This document shows positions 1-12,586 of a DNA stretch of 64,000 nucleotides, in pieces. A model generated the notes under the pieces. It worked only from the letters and a program-made list of their open reading frames with translations, did no database searches and was not told the origin of the DNA. The DNA is taken from assembly GCA_029959085.1 (NCBI GenBank), contig JARWIR010000015.1, positions 4,339,017-4,403,016 on the forward strand, in the 5' to 3' direction. Made by a program: the position numbers and the translations under genes. Origin of the DNA: Nemophila menziesii (lineage: Eukaryota > Streptophyta > Magnoliopsida > Boraginales > Hydrophyllaceae). Within the stretch, counting starts at the first letter, position 1. Every line of letters starts with the position of its first letter.

Positions 1-964
1 TGAGTATAGTTACGTGCGTTTCGGCTTTTTACCAAAACCAAAAACGAATAATATGTCCTTTAAGGATGGTATTACCTAACATACCGATTTTGATTGATTA
101 AGTTTTCTCAGTTTTCGGTTCAGTATATATTTTTTATTTAGACCGTTGGGTTTGGTAAATGGATAATTCCAATAACGTATACTTGAGACATTTTATTATC
201 TCTCATATTCATATATGAAGTTTCAAATTATTAGGTTATTAACTGATGTAGGAAAAATATATTCTTGACAGTGGAATTTTATGCATTAAATTGTAAATAA
301 TTAATTGCAGATGGATATTTATATAACATAATGTCTATGCTTTAGTTTGAAGATTTTTAAATAAACAAAACAACTCTTTAGATATATCAACTAAGTATAA
401 ATGTAAAGGTATTTTATACATTATGACCTTTTCAAGCGTGCGGTACTATACGTGAGCATTTTTGTTTTCAAGCTTAATTGAGTTTCTATCCCTTATTTTA
501 ATTATTTTTAATTATAAAAAAATTTAAAGCTTCCTTCAGTAAGGATAGAGAAGAGATTATTCAAAACTCAAAAAAAAATATGTACATAAATTAGTTTTTG
601 TACGATTTAGCGTAGAAAAACCGAAGCGAAATTTTTTATTTTTTCAAAAAAACTTTTAACGGATCTTTTTATTTTTATATTTTTTGGGTAAGTTCGATAT
701 TTTGGTTTTGTTAGAATCAACTCTATTATCAAATATATAACTAGGATTTTGGTATTTCTTGAAAATGAGCATGTATTCGTTAACTTTCATGTAATCTTTT
801 CCTTCTTTTTTAATACAAATGTTTATTGCCAAATAAATTAAGAAGGTTCTTTCTTTGAAAATAAATAGTCCAGGGAGTTCAGTAGTTACAAGCCCAGTCC
901 ATTTTTTATTTATTTGTCAAATAAAATTCTTACTCTAAATAAATTAACATAAAATATAAATTTT

Positions 965-1030
965 GCGGCCCAATTACAACCTTTTGGGTCGGTCTTGCTG
1001 CCTGATATTATTAGGGTTTCTTTTTACCTC
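965..1030 (+). promoter_or_regulatory. Promoter-like patch: GGCCCA plus telo-box (unit 1)
   Basis: GGCCCA (967-972, the reverse of a site II TGGGCC element) lies about 40 bp before TTAGGGTTT (1011-1019, the reverse of the AAACCCTAA telo-box). In plants, site II elements and telo-boxes occur together in promoters of ribosomal-protein and other growth genes. The telo-box is kept in all five units, while GGCCCA is intact only in unit 1 (the others have GACCCA or GACACA). An exon-like segment follows at 1084. The promoter role is inferred from motif pairing alone. Confidence 0.4.
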
Positions 1031-1083
1031 AAATAAAAACGTCATAATGTAAAGAAAGGAGCGTGATAGTGGAGGACAAGCTT

Positions 1084-1136
1084 ATGCAGCCAAATTCATT
1101 GGTTCAACAAACAAATATCAATCATGAAACGAAGAG
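1084..1136 (+). other. Possible first exon with consensus splice donor (unit 1)
   Basis: An ATG at 1084 opens 17 full codons (reading MQPNSLVQQTNINHETK, then AG) ending at a perfect plant donor AG|GTAAGT at 1135-1142. Equivalents start at 4395, about 7683, about 10972 and about 14335. The donor is destroyed in unit 2 and a stop arises in unit 3. A TTGCAG acceptor lies ahead of the zinc finger segment about 1.1 kb downstream (2270-2275), so this may be exon 1 of the same dead gene. The joining is not demonstrated, and a direct join is not clearly in frame. Confidence 0.35.
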
Positions 1137-2043
1137 GTAAGTTATAATTAAATTTATTTTCTAAATTGTTACTGGAGTTTCTCTAGAACATTTCTACTTT
1201 TACATAGTTAAAATGTATTATTTTTTATCATTTCCTTAAAAAAGAGATGAGTTTCATTTTCTATGATTTTCGTATATAATTTTATATGTAATAAGATCCG
1301 TATATATATTTAAACTTTAATATATTATTATTATTTTGAGTATTTGATGAATAAATCATATTCTATGCTTTAAAATTTTCATCTTTTGTGGAGTTGTAAA
1401 ACCTACATAAATATGAAGCATAAGTATTAATTTATTATGTATCTTTAGATTCTTTGTACTGTTTCATTTGAAAAAAAAAATCAATTAGGTTTACTTTGAA
1501 ATATAGGTATTGATGTATAGTCATTGTTGTAAAAATTTCTGTGGAACGGATTTTAAAAGAAAATATTAATACTAGTAATAACTCAACAAAAAGGTTTTTT
1601 AAGTACATAACACATTCGTAATATTTTGTAAGTGTCTAATTGCAGACAAAAGTAGAATGTTTATAGTGCCAACAATATTTATACAATTGTCTTTACTCTT
1701 TTTTATCGCGATAAAGAGCATTAGAGAGAAATTGTAACTGTATCTTGCTGTTGGTGATACATGATTTATCCTTTTTCCAATTTATTTGCTACGTAATTTA
1801 ATAAACGAGACTCTTCTTTTATGTTTAATAACTCTTACACATTACAAAATTTTACGCCTATACTTTGTTTCAACAAGGAATAGGTAGAATATTTAACAAT
1901 TTCTTTTGTTTTTGCTAAAAACTCTGATTATTTAGATAGTATTATTAATACTCATATTTTCCTTAATGGCGATGAAAAACCATGCTAATAGAATTGGTAA
2001 CTTTAATTTTGATATGCAAGATAATTTGGGCATAATTGAAAAA

Positions 2044-2051
<8 letters not shown>

Positions 2052-2102
<51 letters not shown>
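2052..2102 (+). repeat. (TA)n microsatellite, about 25 repeats (unit 1)
   Basis: A run of A followed by about 25 TA repeats at the same place in every array unit. Other lengths are about 8 (unit 2), 10 (unit 3), 34 (unit 4) and an interrupted tract (unit 5). Confidence 0.95.
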
Positions 2103-2107
<5 letters not shown>

Positions 2108-2275
2108 GAATTTCTCTATGACACCACTTTCATCATTAACAACCAAAAATGTGTAACCCTGACATTTCAGCCATATATGAACAACGCACTGATTTTCATG
2201 GTAAGATTTACTAATTTACTGTTGATAGAATTGTTTTGATAAGTTGAAACTTTTAAATATATCACTAATTTGCAG

Positions 2276-2671
2276 AATATGGTTGCAATAGCAGGCGGGA
2301 AACAACTTGATAATTCCAAAAATGGATTGAAGTTGTATGCATGTGAGTACTGCTATAATATTTTTTCTTGTGGTAGAGCTTAGGGTGGGCACCAAAATGC
2401 TCACAAGTTTGAGAGGGCAAAGGCATCAGGCAGAAGATATTTGGCTCGCTGACTTGATAAGAGTGATACATCTCATAGTCCTAGTGAAATGCCACTATTA
2501 GATTTGTTTCCAACCAAAATTGTTGGAGCTCCTTCTGTCAATGGGAGTGCATCAATGGTTAATTATGGTTTTACTCCTACAGATACAAGTTATGTTCAGA
2601 ATGGCTATGAACAAGCGTTTCAGACTCAATCTGGAGGGGAAGATTCTCTAGATATAGAGTTAAGGTTGTAA
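2276..2671 (+). pseudogene. Single-C2H2 zinc finger / EAR repressor pseudogene, unit 1
   Basis: Read from the ATG at 2279, the frame has Cys22-x2-Cys25-x12-His38-x3-His42, a plant C2H2 finger. Residues 33-43 correspond to the plant QALGGHQNAHK signature, but the Gln is Arg and the Leu codon is TAG (2381-2383). A second stop, TGA, follows at codon 58 (2450-2452). Beyond it the frame continues intact to a C-terminal SLDIELRL, an EAR-type LxLxL repression motif that reads DLELRL in the other units. Proteins of this class (single finger plus C-terminal EAR) are nuclear transcriptional repressors of development. A TTGCAG acceptor at 2270-2275 precedes the segment and CATG|GTAAGA near 2200 could be an upstream donor, so the original gene may have had introns. 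The finger cannot be made as one protein without readthrough, so this is a pseudogene. Confidence 0.8.
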
Positions 2672-2964
2672 TTTATCATTACGACCCTATATTTTACATA
2701 TTTTCTCATTAAATTTTGTTTAGTTTCAGATAATAAATGTTGTTGTATCACATTTATATTAATTTAAAGTCCTATTGAAAATGTTAGCGAAAATGATGGA
2801 TATATGAATTTATATGGTGTTATGTTATATAAGGGAAATGAAATACCGTGGTTATTTTGAAACTAACTTAAGGAACTAGTGATGTACCCAAAATAAAGGG
2901 ATATGCACCACTCTTGAAACCATTTAACCAACTTTGTCTTGAGAAATAAACTAATAATACACCA

Positions 2965-3285
2965 CTAGGTAGGTCTCTGTACACTATTCGATACTCCATT
3001 GTGCGCCATCTTATTCGCACATGAGTTAGGGGAGTTTGGGGATTTTCTCCCTCCTTGCAAACCACTACCCACTTTCCCTGAGAATGAACCTACATAAATT
3101 GAGATCATTGGAATAAAGAAGTTAGGTGTCCTAAACTTCTGTGTTGGGAAAGCCTGTTCTCGACATCTGTATCTAATTGGAGAGTTAAACATCTTATGCA
3201 TAGAATTAGGGAGTTTATTCGTTATAAACCCTATACCTCTATTAGGCATGTTTCTTGGAATAGAAATGTAAAGGAAAATCTTCAA
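2965..3285 (-). other. Conserved open frame in the unit tail, unknown
   Basis: A minus-strand frame of 91-106 codons without recognisable domains is kept in units 1-4 (here, 6298-6573, 9586-9861 and 12925-13200). A plus-strand frame of about 48 codons also runs through the same stretch. Because the units are nearly identical, conservation among them is not evidence of coding. I would treat this as an unexplained non-coding tail of the repeat unit. Confidence 0.15.
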
Positions 3286-5345
3286 GCTAGGAGTTACATA
3301 TGTAATTCACTGCTAGGCAACTGATTTTTGTTCCTTATCAACTATGGTGAGTATAGTTACGTGCGTTTCGGCTTTTTACCAAAACCAAAAACGAATGATA
3401 TGTCCTTTAAGGATGGTATTACCGAACATAACGATTTTGATTGATTAAGTTTTCTCAGTTTTCGGTTCAGTATATATTTTTGTTTTATACCGTTGGGTTT
3501 GGTAAATGGATAATTCCAATAACGTATACTTGAGACATTTTATTAGGTTATTAACGTATGTAGGAAAAATATATTTTTGACAGTGGAATTTTATGCATCA
3601 AATTGTAAATAATTAATTGCAGATGGATCTTTATATAACATAATGTCTATGCTTTAGTTTGAAGATTTTTAAATAAATAAAACAACTCTTTAGATATATC
3701 AACTAAGTATAAATGTAAAGGTATTTTATACATTATGACCTTTTCAAGCGTGCGGTACTATACGTGAGCATTTTTTTTTCAAGCTTAATTGAGTTTCTAT
3801 CCCTTATTTTAATTATTTTGAAATATAAAAAAATTTAAAGCTTCCTTCAGTAAGGATAGAGAAGAGATTATTCAAAACTCAAAAAAAAATATGTACATAA
3901 ATTAGTTTTTGTACGATTTAGCGTAGAAAAACCGAACCGAAATTTTTTATTTTTTCAAAAAAACTTTTAACGGTTCTTTTTATTTTTATATTTTTTGGGT
4001 AAGTTCGATATTTTGGTTTTGTTTGAATCAACCCTATTATCAAATATATAACTAGGATTTTGGTATTTCTTGAAAATGAGCATCTATTCGTTAACTTTCA
4101 TGTAATCTTTTCCTTATATTTTAATACAAATATTTATTGCCAAATAACTTAAGAAAGTTCTTTCTTTGAAAATAAATAGTCCAGGGAGTTCAGTAGTTAC
4201 AAGCCCAGTCCATTTTTTATTTATTTGTCAAATAAAATTCTTACTCTAAATAAATTAACATAAAATATAAAATTTGCGACCCATTTACAACCTTTTGGGT
4301 CGGTCTTGCTGCCTGATATTATTAGGGTTTCTTTTTATCTCAAATAAAAACGTCATAATGTAAAGAAAGGAGCGTGATAGTGGAGGACAAGCTTATGCTG
4401 CCAAATTCATTTGTTCAACAAACAAATATCACTCATGAAACAAAGAGATAAGTTAAAATTAAATTTATTTTCTAAATTGTTACTGGAGTTTCTCTAGAAC
4501 ATTTCAACTTTTACATAGTTAAAATGTATTATTTTTTATCATTTCCTTAAAAAAGATATGAATTTCATTTTCTATGATTTTAGTGTATAATTTTATATGT
4601 AATAAGATCCGTATATATATTTAAACTTTAATATATTATTATTTTTTTAAGAATTTGATGAATAAATCATATTCTATGCTTTGAAATTTTCATCTTTTGT
4701 GGAGTTGTAAAACCTACATAAATATGAAGCATAAGTATTAATTTTTTATGTATCTTTAGATTCTTTGTACTGTTTCATTTGAGAAAATAATCAATTAGGT
4801 TAACTTTGAAATATAGGTATTGTTGTATAGGCATTGTTGTAAAAATTTCTGTAGAAAGGATTTTAGAAGAAAATATTAATACTAGTAATAAATCAACAAA
4901 AAGGTTTTTTAAGTACATAACACATTCGTAATATTTCGTAAGTGTCTAATTGTTGACAAAAGTAGAATGTTTATAGTGCCAGCAATATTTATACAATTGT
5001 CTTTACTCTTTTTTATCGCGATAAAGAGCAATAGAGAGAAATTGTAACTGTTTCTTGCTGTTGGTGATACATGATTTATCCTTTTTCCAATTTATTTGCT
5101 ACCTAATTTAAACCAGACTCTTCTTTTATGTTTAATAACTCTTACACATTACAAAATTTTAGGCCTATACTTTGTCTCAACAAGGAATAGGTAGAATATT
5201 TAACAACTTCTTTTGTTTTTGCTAAAAACTCTGATTGTTTAGATAGTATTATTAATACTCATATTTTCATTAATGGCAATGAAAAATCATGCTAATAGAA
5301 TTGGTAACTTTAATTTTGATATGCAGGATAATTTGGGCATAATTG

Positions 5346-5355
<10 letters not shown>

Positions 5356-5372
<17 letters not shown>
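5356..5372 (+). repeat. (TA)n microsatellite, about 8 repeats (unit 2)
   Basis: Shortest version of the unit's TA tract, preceded by a run of A. Confidence 0.9.
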
Positions 5373-5376
<4 letters not shown>

Positions 5377-5563
5377 AGAATTTCTCTATGACACCACTTT
5401 CATCATTAACAACCAAAAATGTGTATGAATAATAAGATCGATGGCCCTGACATTTCAGTCATATATGAACAACGCACTGATTTTCATGGTAAGATTTACT
5501 AATTTACTGTTGATAGAATTTTTTTGATAAGTTGAAACTTTTAAATATATCACTAATTTGCAG

Positions 5564-5959
5564 AATATGGTTGCAATAGCAGGCGGGAAACAACTTGATA
5601 ATTCCAAGAATGGATTGAAGTTGTATGCATGTGAGTACTGCTATAAGATTTTTTCTTGTGGTAGAGCTTAGGGCGGGCACCAAAATGCTCACAAGTTTGA
5701 GAGGGCAAAGGCATCAGGCGGAAGATATTTGGCTCGCTGACTTGATAAGAGTGATACATCTCATAGTCCTAGTGCAATGCCACTATTAGATTTGTTTCCA
5801 ACCAAAATTGTTGGAGCTCCTTCTGTCAATGGGAGTGCATCAATGGTTAATTATGGTTTTACTCCTACAGATACAAGTTATGTTCAGAATGGCTATGAAC
5901 AAGCGTTTCAGACTCAATCTGGAGGGGAAGATTCTCTAGATTTAGAGTTAAGGTTGTAA
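5564..5959 (+). pseudogene. Single-C2H2 zinc finger / EAR repressor pseudogene, unit 2
   Basis: Same frame as the unit 1 copy, from the ATG at 5567. The zinc ligands are all present, the Leu of the GGH signature is TAG and the second stop is TGA before the C-terminal half. The C terminus is a perfect DLELRL EAR motif. The last 60 codons, from the internal ATG at 5777, are open. It shares both stops with the other four copies, so inactivation predates amplification. Confidence 0.8.
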
Positions 5960-8641
5960 TTTATCATTACGACCCTATATTTTACATATTTTCTCAATAA
6001 AGTTTGTTTAGTTTCAGATAATAAATGTTGTTGTATCACATTTATATTAATTTAAAGTTCTATTGAAAATGTTAGCGAAAATGATGGATATATGAATTTA
6101 TATGGTGTTATGTTATATAAGGGAAATGAAATACCGTGGTTATTTTGAAACTAACTTAAGGAACTAGTGATGTACCCAAAATAAAGGGATATGCACCACT
6201 CTTGAAACCATTTAACCAACTTTGCCTCGAGAAATAAACTAATAATACACCACTAGGTAGGTCTCTGTACACTATTCGATACTCCATTGTGCGCCATCTA
6301 ATTCGCACATGAGTTAGGGGAGTTTGGGGATTTTCTCCCTCCTTGCAAACCTCTACCCACTTTCCCTGAGAATGAACCTACATAAATTGAGATCATTGGA
6401 ATAAAGAAGTTAGGTGTCCTAAACTTCTGTGTTGGGAAAGCCTGTTCTCGACATCTGTATCTAATTGGAGAGTTAAACATCTTATGCGTAGAATTAGGGA
6501 GTTTATTCGTTATAAACCCTATACCTCTATTAGGCATGTTTCTTGGAATAGAAATGTAAAGGAAAATCTTCAAGCTAGGAGTTACATATGTAATTCACTG
6601 CTAGACAACTGATTTTTGTTCCTTATCAACTATGGTGAGTATAGTTACGTGCGTTTCGGCTTTTTACCAAAACCAAAAACGAATGATATGTCCTTTAAGG
6701 ATGGTATTACCGAACATAACGATTTTGATTGATTAAGTTTTCTCAGTTTTCGGTTCAGTATATATTTTTGTTTTATACCGTTGGGTTTGGTAAATGGATA
6801 ATTCCAATAACGTATACTTGAGACATTTTATTAGGTTATTAACTTATGTAGGAAAAATATATTCTTGACAGTGGAATTTTATGCATTAAATTGTAAATAA
6901 TTAATTGCAGATGGATCTTTATATAACATAATGTCTATGCTTTAGTTTGAAGATTTTTAAATAAATAAAACAACTCTTTAGATATATCAACTAAGTATAA
7001 ATGTAAAGGTATTTTAAACATTATGACCTTTTCAAGCGTGCGGTACTATACGTGAGCATTTTTGTTTTCAAGCTTAATTGAGTTTCTATCCCTTATTTTA
7101 ATTATTTTTAAATATAAAAAAATTTAAAGCTTCCTTCAGTAAGGATAGAGAAGAGATTATTCAAAACTCAAAAAAAATATGTACATAAATTAGTTTTTGT
7201 ACGATTTAGCGTAGAAAAACCGAACCGAAATTTTTTATTTTTTCAAAAAAACTTTTAACGGTTCTTTTTATTTTTATATTTTTTGGGTAAGTTCGATATT
7301 TTGGTTTTGTTTGAATCAACCCTATTATCAAATATATAACTAGGATTTTGGTATTTCTTAAAAATGAGCATGTATTCGTTAACTTTCATGTAATCTTTTC
7401 CTTATATTTTAATACAAATGTTTATTGCCAAATAAATTAAGAAGGTTCTTTCTTTGAAGATAAATAGTTCAGGGAGTTCAGTAGTTAGAAGCCCAGTCCA
7501 TTTTTTATTTATTTGTCAAATAAAATTCTTACTCTAAATAAATTAACATAAAATATAAAATTTGCGACACAATTACAACCTTTTGGGTCGGTCTTGCTGC
7601 CTGATATTATTAGGGTTTCTTTTTACCTCAAATAAAAACGTCATAATGTAAAGAAAGGAGCGTGATAGTGGAGGACAAGCTTATGCTGCCAAATTCATTT
7701 GTTCAACAAACAAATATCACTCATGAAACGTAGAGGTAAGTTAAAATTAAATTTATTTTCTAAATTGTTACTGGAGTTTCTCTAGAACATTTCAACTTTT
7801 ACATAGTTAAAATGTATTATTTTTTATCATTTCCTTAAAAAAGATATGAATTTCATTTTCTATGATTTTAGTATATAATTTTATATGTAATAAGATCCGT
7901 ATATATATTTAAACTTTAATATATTATTAATTTTTTGAGAATTTGATGAATAAATCATATTCTATGCTTTGAAATTTTCATCTTTTGTGGAGTTGTAAAA
8001 CCTACATAAATATGAAGCATAAGTATTAATTTTTTATGTATCTTTAGATTCTTTGTACTGTTTCATTTGAGAAAAAAATCAATTAGGTTTACTTTGAAAT
8101 ATAGGTATTGTTGTATAGTCATTGTTGTAAAAATTTCTGTAGAAAGGATTTTAGAAGAAAATATTAATACTAGTAATAAATCAACAAAAAGGTTTTTTAA
8201 GTACATAACACATTCGTAATATTTCGTAAGTGTCTAATTGTTGACAAAAGTAGAATGTTTATAGTGCCAGCAATATTTATACAATTGTCTTTACTCTTTT
8301 TTATCGCGATAAAGAGCAATAGAGAGAAATTGTAACTGTTTCTTGCTGTTGGTGATACATGATTTATCCTTTTTCCAATTTATTTGCTACCTAATTTAAA
8401 CCAGACTCTTCTTTTATGTTTAATAACTCTTACACATTACAAAATTTTAGGCCTATACTTTGTCTCAGCAAGGAATAGGTAGAATATTTAACAACTTCTT
8501 TTGTTTTTGCTAAAAACTCTGATTGTTTAGATAGTATTATGAATACTCATATTTTCATTAATGGCAATGAAAAACCATGCTAATAGAATTGGTAACTTTA
8601 ATTTTGATATGCAGGATAATTTGGGCATAATTGAAAAAAAA

Positions 8642-8661
8642 ATATATATATATATATATAA
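8642..8661 (+). repeat. (AT)n microsatellite, about 10 repeats (unit 3)
   Basis: Same position in the unit as the other tracts, preceded by a run of A. Confidence 0.9.
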
Positions 8662-8851
8662 AATAGAATTTCTCTATGACACCACTTTCATCATTAACAA
8701 CCAAAAATGTGTATGAATAATAAGATCGATGGCCCTGACATTTCAGTCATATATGAACAACGCACTGATTTTCATGGTAAGATTTACTAATTTACTGTTG
8801 ATAGAATTTTTTTGATAAGTTGAAACTTTTAAATATATCACTAATTTGCAG

Positions 8852-9247
8852 AATATGGTTGCAATAGCAGGCGGGAAACAACTTGATAATTCCAAGAATG
8901 GATTGAAGTTGTATGCATGTGAGTACTGCTATAAGATTTTTTCTTGTGGTAGAGCTTAGGGCGGGCACCAAAATGCTCACAAGTTTGAGAGGGCAAAGGC
9001 ATCAGGCGGAAGATATTTGGCTCGCTGACTTGATAAGAGTGATACATCTCATAGTCCTAGTGCAATGCCACTATTAGATTTGTTTCCAACCAAAATTGTT
9101 GGAGCTCCTTCTGTCAATGGGAGTGCATCAATGGTTAATTATGGTTTTACTCCTACAGATACAAGTTATGTTCAGAATGGCTATGAACAAGCGTTTCAGA
9201 CTCAATCTGGAGGGGAAGATTCTCTAGATTTAGAGTTAAGGTTGTAA
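8852..9247 (+). pseudogene. Single-C2H2 zinc finger / EAR repressor pseudogene, unit 3
   Basis: Virtually the same as the unit 2 copy. The finger runs from the ATG at 8855, with TAG inside the GGH signature, TGA before the C-terminal half and a terminal DLELRL EAR motif ending at 9247. Confidence 0.8.
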
Positions 9248-11927
9248 TTTATCATTACGACCCTATATTTTACATATTTTCTCATTAAAGTTTGTTTAGT
9301 TTCAGATAATAAATGTTGTTGTATCACATTTATATTAATTTAAAGTTCTATTGAAAATGTTAGCGAAAATGATGGATATATGAATTTATATGGTGTTATG
9401 TTATATAAGGGAAATGAAATACCGTGGTTATTTTGAAACTAACTTAAGGAACTAGTGATGTACCCAAAATAAAGGGATATGCACCACTCTTGAAACCATT
9501 TAACCAACTTTGTCTCGAGAAATAAACTACTAATACACCACTAGGTAGGTCTCTGTACACTATTCGATACTCCATTGTGCGCCATCTAATTCGCACATGA
9601 GTTAGGGGAGTTTGGGGATTTTCTCCCTCCTTGCAAACCTCTACCCACTTTCCCTGAGAATGAACCTACATAAATTGAGATCATTGTAATAAAGAAGTTA
9701 GGTGTCCAAAACTTCTGTGTTGGGAAAGCCTGTTCTCGATATCTGTATCTAATTGGAGAGTTAAACATCTTATGCGTAGAATTAGGGAGTTTATTCGTTA
9801 TAAACCCTATACCTCTGTTAGGCATGTTTCTTGGAATAGAAATGTAAAGGAAAATCTTCAAGCTAGGAGTTACATATGTAATTCACTGCTAGACAACTGA
9901 TTTTTGTTCCTTATCAACTATGGTGAGTATAGTTACGTGCGTTTCGGCTTTTTACCAAAACCAAAAACGAATGATATGTCCTTTAAGGATGGTATTACCG
10001 AACATAACGATTTTGATTGATTAAGTTTTCTCAGTTTTCGGTTCAGTATATATTTTTGTTTTATACCGTTGGGTTTGGTAAATGGATAATTCCAATAACG
10101 TATACTTGAGACATTTTATTAGGTTATTAACGTATGTAGGAAAAATATATTCTTGACAGTGGAATTTTATGCATTAAATTGTAAATAATTAATTGCAGAT
10201 TGATCTTTATATAACATAATGTCTATGCTTTAGTTTGAAGATTTTTAAATAAATAAAACAACTCTTTAGATATATCAACTAAGTATAAATGTAAAGGTAT
10301 TTTATACATTATGACCTTTTCAAGCGTGCGGTACTATACGTGAGCATTTTTGTTTTCAAGCTTAATTGAGTTTCTATCCCTTATTTTAATTATTTTTAAA
10401 TATAAAAAAATTTAAAGCTTCCTTCAGTAAGGATAGAGAAGAGATTATTCAAAACTCAAAAAAAAATATGTACATAAATTAGTTTTTGTACGATTTAGCG
10501 TAGAAAAACCGAACCGAAATTTTTTATTTTTTCAAAATAACTTTTAACGGCTCTTTTTATTTTTATATTTTTTGGGTAAGTTCGATATTTTGGTTTTGTT
10601 TGAATCAACCCTATTATCAAATATATAACCAGGATTTTGGTATTTCTTGAAAATGAGCATGTATTCGTTAACTTTCATGTAATCTTTTCCTTATATTTTA
10701 ATACAAATGTTTATTGCAAAATAAATTAAGAAGGTTCTTTCTTTGAAAATAAATAGTCCATGGAGTTCAGTAGTTACAAGCCCAGTCAATTTTTTATTTA
10801 TTTGTCAAATAAAATTCTTACTCTAAATAAATTAACATAAAATATAAAATTTGCGACCCAATTACAACCTTTTGGGTCGGTCTTGCTGCCTGATATTATT
10901 AGGGTTTCTTTTTACCTCAAATAAAAACGTCATAATGTAAAGAAAGGAGCGTGATAGTGGAGGACAAGCTTATGCTGCCAAATTCATTTGTTGAACAAAC
11001 AAATATCACTCATGAAATGAAGAGGTAAGTCAAAATTAAATTTATTTTCTAAATTGTTACTGGAGTTTCTCTAGAACATTTCAACTTTTACATCGTTAAA
11101 ATGTATTATTTTTTATCATTTCCTTAAAAAAGATATGAATTTCATTTTCTATGATTTTAGTATATAATTTTATATGTAATAAGATCCGTATATATATATT
11201 TAAACTTTAATATATTATTATTTTTTTGAGAATTTGATGAATAAATCATATTCTATGCTTTGAAATTTTCATCTTTTGTGGAGTTGTAAAACCTACATAA
11301 ATATGAAGCATAAGTATTAATTTTTTATGTATCTTTAGATTCTTTGTACTGTTTCATTCGAGAAAAAAATCAATTAGGTTTACTTTGAAATATAGGTATT
11401 ATTGTATAGTCATTGTTGTAAAAATTTCTGTAGAAAGGATTTTAGAAGAAAAAATAGTAATACTAGTAATAAATCAACAAAAAGGTTTTTTAAGTACATA
11501 ACACATTCGTAATATTTCGTAATTGTCTAATTGCAGACAAAAGTAGAATGTTTATAGTGCCAGCAATATTTATACAATTGTCTTTACTCTTTTTTATCGC
11601 GATAAAGAGCAATAGAGAGAAATTGTAACTGTTTCTTGCTGTTGGTGATACATGATTTATCCTTTCCAATTTATTTGCTAAGTAATTTAATAAACCAGAC
11701 TCTTCTTTTATGTTTAATAACTCTTACACAATACAAAATTTTAGGCCTATACTTTGTCTCAACAAGGAATAGGTAGAATATTTAACAACTTCTTTTGTTT
11801 TTGCTAAAAACTCTGATTGTTTAGATAGTATTATTAATACTCATATTTTCCTTAATGGCAATGAAAAACCATGCTAATAGAATTGGTAACTTTAATTTTG
11901 ATATGCAGGATAATTTGGGCATAATTG

Positions 11928-11930
<3 letters not shown>

Positions 11931-11998
<68 letters not shown>
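11931..11998 (+). repeat. (AT)n microsatellite, about 34 repeats (unit 4)
   Basis: Longest uninterrupted tract in the array. Translation through it gives meaningless Tyr-Ile runs on both strands. Confidence 0.95.
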
Positions 11999-12004
<6 letters not shown>

Positions 12005-12190
12005 GAATTTCTCTATGACACCACTTTCATCATTAACAACCAAAAATGTGTATGAATAATAAGATCGATGGCCCTGACATTTCAGTCATATATGAACAAC
12101 GCACTGATTTTCATGGTAAGATTTACTAATTTACTGTTGATAGAATTGTTTTGATAAGTTGAAACTTTTAAATATATCACTAATTTGCAG

Positions 12191-12586
12191 AATATGGTTG
12201 CAATAGCAGGCGGGAAACAACTTGATAATTCCAAAAATGGATTGAAGTTGTATGCATGTGAGTACTGCTATAATATTTTTTCTTGTGGTAGAGCTTAGGG
12301 TGGGCACCAAAATGCTCACAAGTTTGAGAGGGCAAAGGCATCAGGCGAAAGATATTTGGCTCGTTGACTTGATAAGAGTGATACATCTCATAGTCCTAGT
12401 GCAATGCCACTATTAGATTTGTTTCCAACCAAAATTGTTTGAGCTCCTTCTGTCAATGGGAGTGCATCAATGGTTAATTATGGTTTTACTCCTACAGATA
12501 CAAGTTATGTTCAGAATGGCTATGAACAAGCGTTTCAGACTCAATCTGGAGGGGAAGATTCTCTAGATTTAGAGTTAAGGTTGTAA
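12191..12586 (+). pseudogene. Single-C2H2 zinc finger / EAR repressor pseudogene, unit 4
   Basis: Same frame from the ATG at 12194 with the two shared stops, plus a third private stop where the Gly codon GGA after LFPTKIV has become TGA (near 12440). The terminal DLELRL codons are still present. The private stop shows independent decay after duplication. Confidence 0.8.

Larger units (their letters stand above)
1..3347 (+). repeat. Array unit 1 (3347 bp)
   Basis: First unit. It retains the 35-bp stretch near 190 shared only with unit 5, and a (TA)n tract of about 25 repeats. It lacks about 18 bp (between GTGTA and CCCTGAC near 2150) that is present in the other four units. Its promoter-like patch is the only one with an intact GGCCCA. 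Confidence 0.9.
3348..6635 (+). repeat. Array unit 2 (3288 bp)
   Basis: Same order of parts as unit 1, without the 35-bp stretch. The splice donor of the exon-like segment is changed from GTAAGT to ATAAGT near 4447. Exactly the same length as unit 3 and very close to it by eye, which suggests that one was copied from the other. Confidence 0.9.
6636..9923 (+). repeat. Array unit 3 (3288 bp)
   Basis: Nearly identical to unit 2 and the same length. The exon-like segment has gained an in-frame TAG (AAG to TAG) just before the donor near 7730. The (TA) tract has about 10 repeats. Confidence 0.9.

Noticed and set aside
11852..12055. Open frames on both strands through the TA tract (also 2036-2239)
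   Set aside because: They read Tyr-Ile runs from the TA microsatellite and change with tract length between units.
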